64,000 bases of DNA from an uncultured Pirellulaceae bacterium (GTDB lineage Bacteria; Planctomycetota; Planctomycetia; Pirellulales; Pirellulaceae), in assembly GCA_938084685.1 (NCBI GenBank), contig CALKGE010000001.1:62001-126000 (forward strand). The letters run 5' to 3'. The stretch's first letter is position 1. Every line of letters begins with the position of its first letter. The notes beneath the pieces are model-generated. The model saw nothing but the letters and a program-made list of their open reading frames with translations. It ran no database searches and was not told the DNA's origin. The position numbers and the translations under genes were made by a program. Of this stretch, positions 61,419-64,000 are shown piece after piece.

Positions 61419-62710
61419 TAGGTTAATAACTCCTCAATAGGAGCATGAGAAGGATCGGCAATTGGTATGTCCTGGCCACCGATACTAAAGTGCCCCAGCG
61501 AATCGATACCGACTGCCTGCAGGTAGGTATGGAAGAGGTGCCCATGATCCACTTCACGGTCTACCACCTTAACCCCATCTGCACCGGTTGCACCAACGAC
61601 GGCACCCCGCTGGATGCCGGCGCCACCCAGACAAATAGACCAGGAGGAACCCCAGTGGTCACGTCCGTACCGCTGGTTAATTCGAGGTGTCCGACCAAAC
61701 TCACTGAGAACAACAATCAGCGTGCTGTCCAACATACCTCGGTCAGCAATATCCTGAACAAACGTCCCAAACGCCCTGTCAAACTCTCCCAACTGCTCAA
61801 AGTGGAAATTGAAGTTCTCGTTGTGCGTGTCATAGTTGGAGTGCGTCACCTGAACCATGGTAACACCGTTTTCCAGCAACCGACGAGCCAACAAAGTATG
61901 CTGACCCAACTGGTGGTCACCGTACCGTTCGTGATCCTTCTGAGGTTCTTTGGTGATATCGAATACGTCTCGCTGCGCCATGAGCTGCTGAGCCTGTTCG
62001 TAACTCTGCGTGTAGGCATCCGTCTGAGCCGAACGACGACGAAGGGAAAAGTCGTTGTTGGCCAACTTACGGAAATCATTACGCAACATATCCCGCTTTT
62101 CGTCGATGGATGACGGACGCGCTGAATTGGCTGGTGGCTTGCCGCTGGCGATACGGATGCTGGCAAATGCGGGACCCAAATAGGCCGAATCATTACTCCG
62201 ACCACCCGTGCTGCTGGAAACCTGGATATATCCAGGAAGCGAATTCTTGTCTGCACCCAGCCCCTTGGCCATCACGGCACCAATCTGAGGGAATTCCTGA
62301 GCCGGAGTCTGACGACGTCCAGTAAACATCATGTAACGACCCTTACCATGGTCATTCTCTCTGGTGTTAACACTTCGTACCAACGCCAGGTGGTGCATCT
62401 GCCGGGCTGTGATTGGCAATAGTTCGGAGATATGAATGCCGGGCACCGAAGTCGGTATCGCTCGGAACGGACCACCTGTGTCCTGTCCAGGCTTTGGATC
62501 CCAGCTCTCCAATTGGCTCAATCCGCCAGCCATATTGAATACCACGACCCGTTTTTGCTGACTGGTTAATTCGCTCGCAATGGCTGGATTGGCAAACACA
62601 CCTAACCCACCCACTACCGACGAGGCACCAGCTGCACCAAGCATTCCTCCCAGAAATCCCCGACGCGCGATACCGTGCTCAGCTGACTTGCATGAATAGT
62701 GACACTTCAT
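61418..62710 (-). CDS. DUF1501 protein with Tat-type leader (cluster copy 2)
   Basis: A 430-residue DUF1501 protein, a paralogue of the 476-residue copy at the other end of the cluster. The twin-arginine leader is ARRGFLGGMLGAAGASS near residues 16-32; the core has VVFNMAGGLSQLESWDPKPG, then VVLSEFGRTPRINQRYGRDHWGSSW. It is coupled by a one-base overlap to the WD40 gene and follows the PSD1-type gene by 30 bases. Its N-terminus (MKCHYSCKSAEHG) has two cysteines before the leader, which is unusual. Confidence 0.93.
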   Translation of the reverse strand: MKCHYSCKSAEHGIARRGFLGGMLGAAGASSVVGGLGVFANPAIASELTSQQKRVVVFNMAGGLSQLESWDPKPGQDTGGPFRAIPTSVPGIHISELLPITARQMHHLALVRSVNTRENDHGKGRYMMFTGRRQTPAQEFPQIGAVMAKGLGADKNSLPGYIQVSSSTGGRSNDSAYLGPAFASIRIASGKPPANSARPSSIDEKRDMLRNDFRKLANNDFSLRRRSAQTDAYTQSYEQAQQLMAQRDVFDITKEPQKDHERYGDHQLGQHTLLARRLLENGVTMVQVTHSNYDTHNENFNFHFEQLGEFDRAFGTFVQDIADRGMLDSTLIVVLSEFGRTPRINQRYGRDHWGSSWSICLGGAGIQRGAVVGATGADGVKVVDREVDHGHLFHTYLQAVGIDSLGHFSIGGQDIPIADPSHAPIEELLT

Positions 62711-62740
62711 TTCCTTGTTTTCCCTTCAACAAAAAGAGTT

Positions 62741-64000
62741 CTAGTGGTTAAACCGGAACTCGGCGGATGCCAGCAATGCCCAAACCATATCCTGTAATGC
62801 CTGCTGTTTCTGATCGTCCACACCGTCCAGGAATTCCTGGACACGCTGTGTCTCGGCAGAACTTGGCTTACGGGAAAGCACGCTGATATATAAATCCTCT
62901 GCTATTTGAGCAGAGTCTTCAAGCTTTACTAAACGACCGACCAGGTAACTATTGGATCCCAACCATCCTATTAACCGTGAACCGTTGGTGATATAAAGTG
63001 CCTGGTCGATGGTCGAGAAGAAATCTGTTTGCACCTGACCAGCTCCAGCGCCGTACAGGCTGATAAAATCTCTGCGTATTCCAGCGATCTTCTTCTCTAC
63101 CCCTTCACTGATTTCTCGCTCTCGCTGAATCATCCGGGCTCTATCCTGTTTATCGGCATCGGAAAGTGGAGCCGCTTTATCTAATTCTGCGATCGTGGAA
63201 CGTCGATAAGTTTCCGTCACTCCCATTGATTCCATCATCGCATTGGCCAGCTGCTCCGGAGACAACGCTCGCAGATCACTCACCACAAACTGATTCACCA
63301 ATTGACGTGACAACTTTTCTGTCGATTCATCATATTGCTCACCCAAATCAGATGCCGTTTTGGAAACCGTAGCCAATGACTGCTGAAGCTTCCCGTGACC
63401 TGCTTCAGCAGCGGCCAGTTTATTTACCATGACCTTCATCTTTTCCGTCGCCGTCGTCACAACCTTCGTCCTGGCATCAACATCCTGCGAAGCCTTTTGA
63501 ACTGCTGTATCGAGACTTGCCAGTTCTGCCTGCAAACGAGCCTGACTGGCAGCAAGTTCTTTTTGAGTTGCCAACACCTGCTGGTCATCCTCGATGGCAG
63601 CCGTGGCCTTTGCAGCTGATTCGATCACGCCAGCCAATAACTCAAGCGCCTCGGACTTGCTATTGCGAGCAGCAGTCGCTTTCGTCCTTTCCGCCTCAGC
63701 AGATTGCTGAGCAGTCACGGCAGCTGTCATTTCGGACTGAGCTTGAGCGACCTCTGATTTCAGCGATGTCAACGCCGCCTTCGATGCCGCAACTTCCGCT
63801 GTTACCTCTTCTACTTTCTGACGGGCACTCAGCGTTTCCTGTTTCAATTGAGCGTTCGACAGGATCTTGCCGAACTCGTACTCCTGAGTTTCATATGCAG
63901 TCACCAAAGTCTGCAACCGCTCGAACTCATTTCGTAATGTCTGCTCCTGCACTTCGATTACGTGCAACTCTTTTTTGGCAGGCTCCCAGGCGGCGTAGGC
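62741..64000 (-). CDS. PSD1/DUF1553-type protein with long coiled coil (3' part, runs off window)
   Basis: The reading frame is open to base 64000, so the true start is beyond the window; the track start (TTG at 63967) is internal. The visible 419 codons have a coiled coil of ~220 residues (Ala/Glu/Lys/Gln-rich, for example VEEVTAEVAASKAALTSLKS) and then a globular end: FVVSDLRALSPEQLANAMMESMG, and finally LYISVLSRKPSSAETQRVQEFLDG ... DMVWALLASAEFRFNH. That ending is the usual close of DUF1553 proteins. The missing N-terminal part probably has cytochrome and DUF1549 domains. Coupled to the DUF1501/WD40 genes downstream. Confidence 0.85.
   Translation of the reverse strand, partial: AYAAWEPAKKELHVIEVQEQTLRNEFERLQTLVTAYETQEYEFGKILSNAQLKQETLSARQKVEEVTAEVAASKAALTSLKSEVAQAQSEMTAAVTAQQSAEAERTKATAARNSKSEALELLAGVIESAAKATAAIEDDQQVLATQKELAASQARLQAELASLDTAVQKASQDVDARTKVVTTATEKMKVMVNKLAAAEAGHGKLQQSLATVSKTASDLGEQYDESTEKLSRQLVNQFVVSDLRALSPEQLANAMMESMGVTETYRRSTIAELDKAAPLSDADKQDRARMIQREREISEGVEKKIAGIRRDFISLYGAGAGQVQTDFFSTIDQALYITNGSRLIGWLGSNSYLVGRLVKLEDSAQIAEDLYISVLSRKPSSAETQRVQEFLDGVDDQKQQALQDMVWALLASAEFRFNH

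Noticed and set aside
61445-62113. 222-residue plus-strand ORF
   Set aside because: Antisense to the second DUF1501 gene, with no own family pattern.

Overview
The window looks like a chromosomal segment of a planctomycete (phylum Planctomycetota, probably a Planctomycetaceae-type member). The evidence is the family content: two DUF1501 proteins with twin-arginine-like leaders, DUF1549/DUF1553 (PSD1) proteins with CxxCH haem motifs, a PVC-type membrane-bound dehydrogenase/haem protein, very large signal peptidases, LL-diaminopimelate aminotransferase (DapL), and an ECF sigma factor next to a Ser/Thr kinase. Base composition is mixed, Shine-Dalgarno sites are often weak and TTG/GTG starts occur. 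I see no phage, insertion sequence, CRISPR array or rRNA; this is mostly core genome with lineage-specific clusters.

Layout. 1-1353 (-): 5' part of NAD(P) transhydrogenase alpha, running off the left edge. 1881-2805 (+): rplM-rpsI with promoter and terminator, then tRNA-Leu(GAG) (-). 3329-16199: mostly single-gene units: a GAF/PP2C-like protein, UbiD-family decarboxylase, PepA, an Na+/H+ antiporter with a nucleotide-binding tail, a lipoprotein with two TlpA-type thioredoxin domains, RibBA, and an unknown 270-residue protein. 16200-19097 (+): korA-korB behind a long structured leader, closed by a strong bidirectional terminator, then an SDR (-). 20194-28239 (+): a tightly overlapped seven-gene operon RDD, SpoIIM-like, membrane protein, DUF4129, DUF4350, MoxR ATPase, DUF58. 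28383 (+): dapL, convergent with 29612-35778 (-): lepA, two signal peptidase paralogues, lptB. 35809-40214 (-): ROK kinase, DMT transporter, a PncC/nucleotidyltransferase fusion and a secreted helical-repeat protein. 40559-46903 (+): coiled-coil membrane protein, FHA protein, Ser/Thr kinase, membrane protein, ECF sigma, its small cysteine-containing partner, and a secreted protein. 46905-51423 (-): ABC-2 exporter (ATPase, permease with a His-rich extracytoplasmic insert) and a membrane-anchored protein. 51783 (+): folC. 53211-64000 (-): a planctomycete cytochrome/DUF1501 cluster in two halves, cut by the right edge.

How genes work together. KorAB would supply or consume 2-oxoacids with reduced ferredoxin; the transhydrogenase and the PncC fusion act on NAD(P) balance and NAD salvage. 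lepA/lepB1/lepB2 link translation and protein export; lptB supports outer-membrane lipopolysaccharide transport and dapL feeds lysine/peptidoglycan. The MoxR-DUF58 operon is a widespread but poorly understood membrane/ATPase module; here the ATPase carries an added N-terminal zinc ribbon. The FHA-kinase-ECF block looks like a phosphorylation-to-transcription signalling unit whose kinase lacks the usual alpha-C segment. The right-hand cluster probably forms a periplasmic haem/oxidoreductase system of unknown substrate.

Most unusual items: the paired signal peptidases with zinc-ribbon and beta-sandwich inserts, the PncC-HxGH fusion enzyme, the compact kinase with tandem FHA partner, and a two-part structured leader plus operator-like palindrome before korA. 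Functions are read from motifs; no database search was possible.
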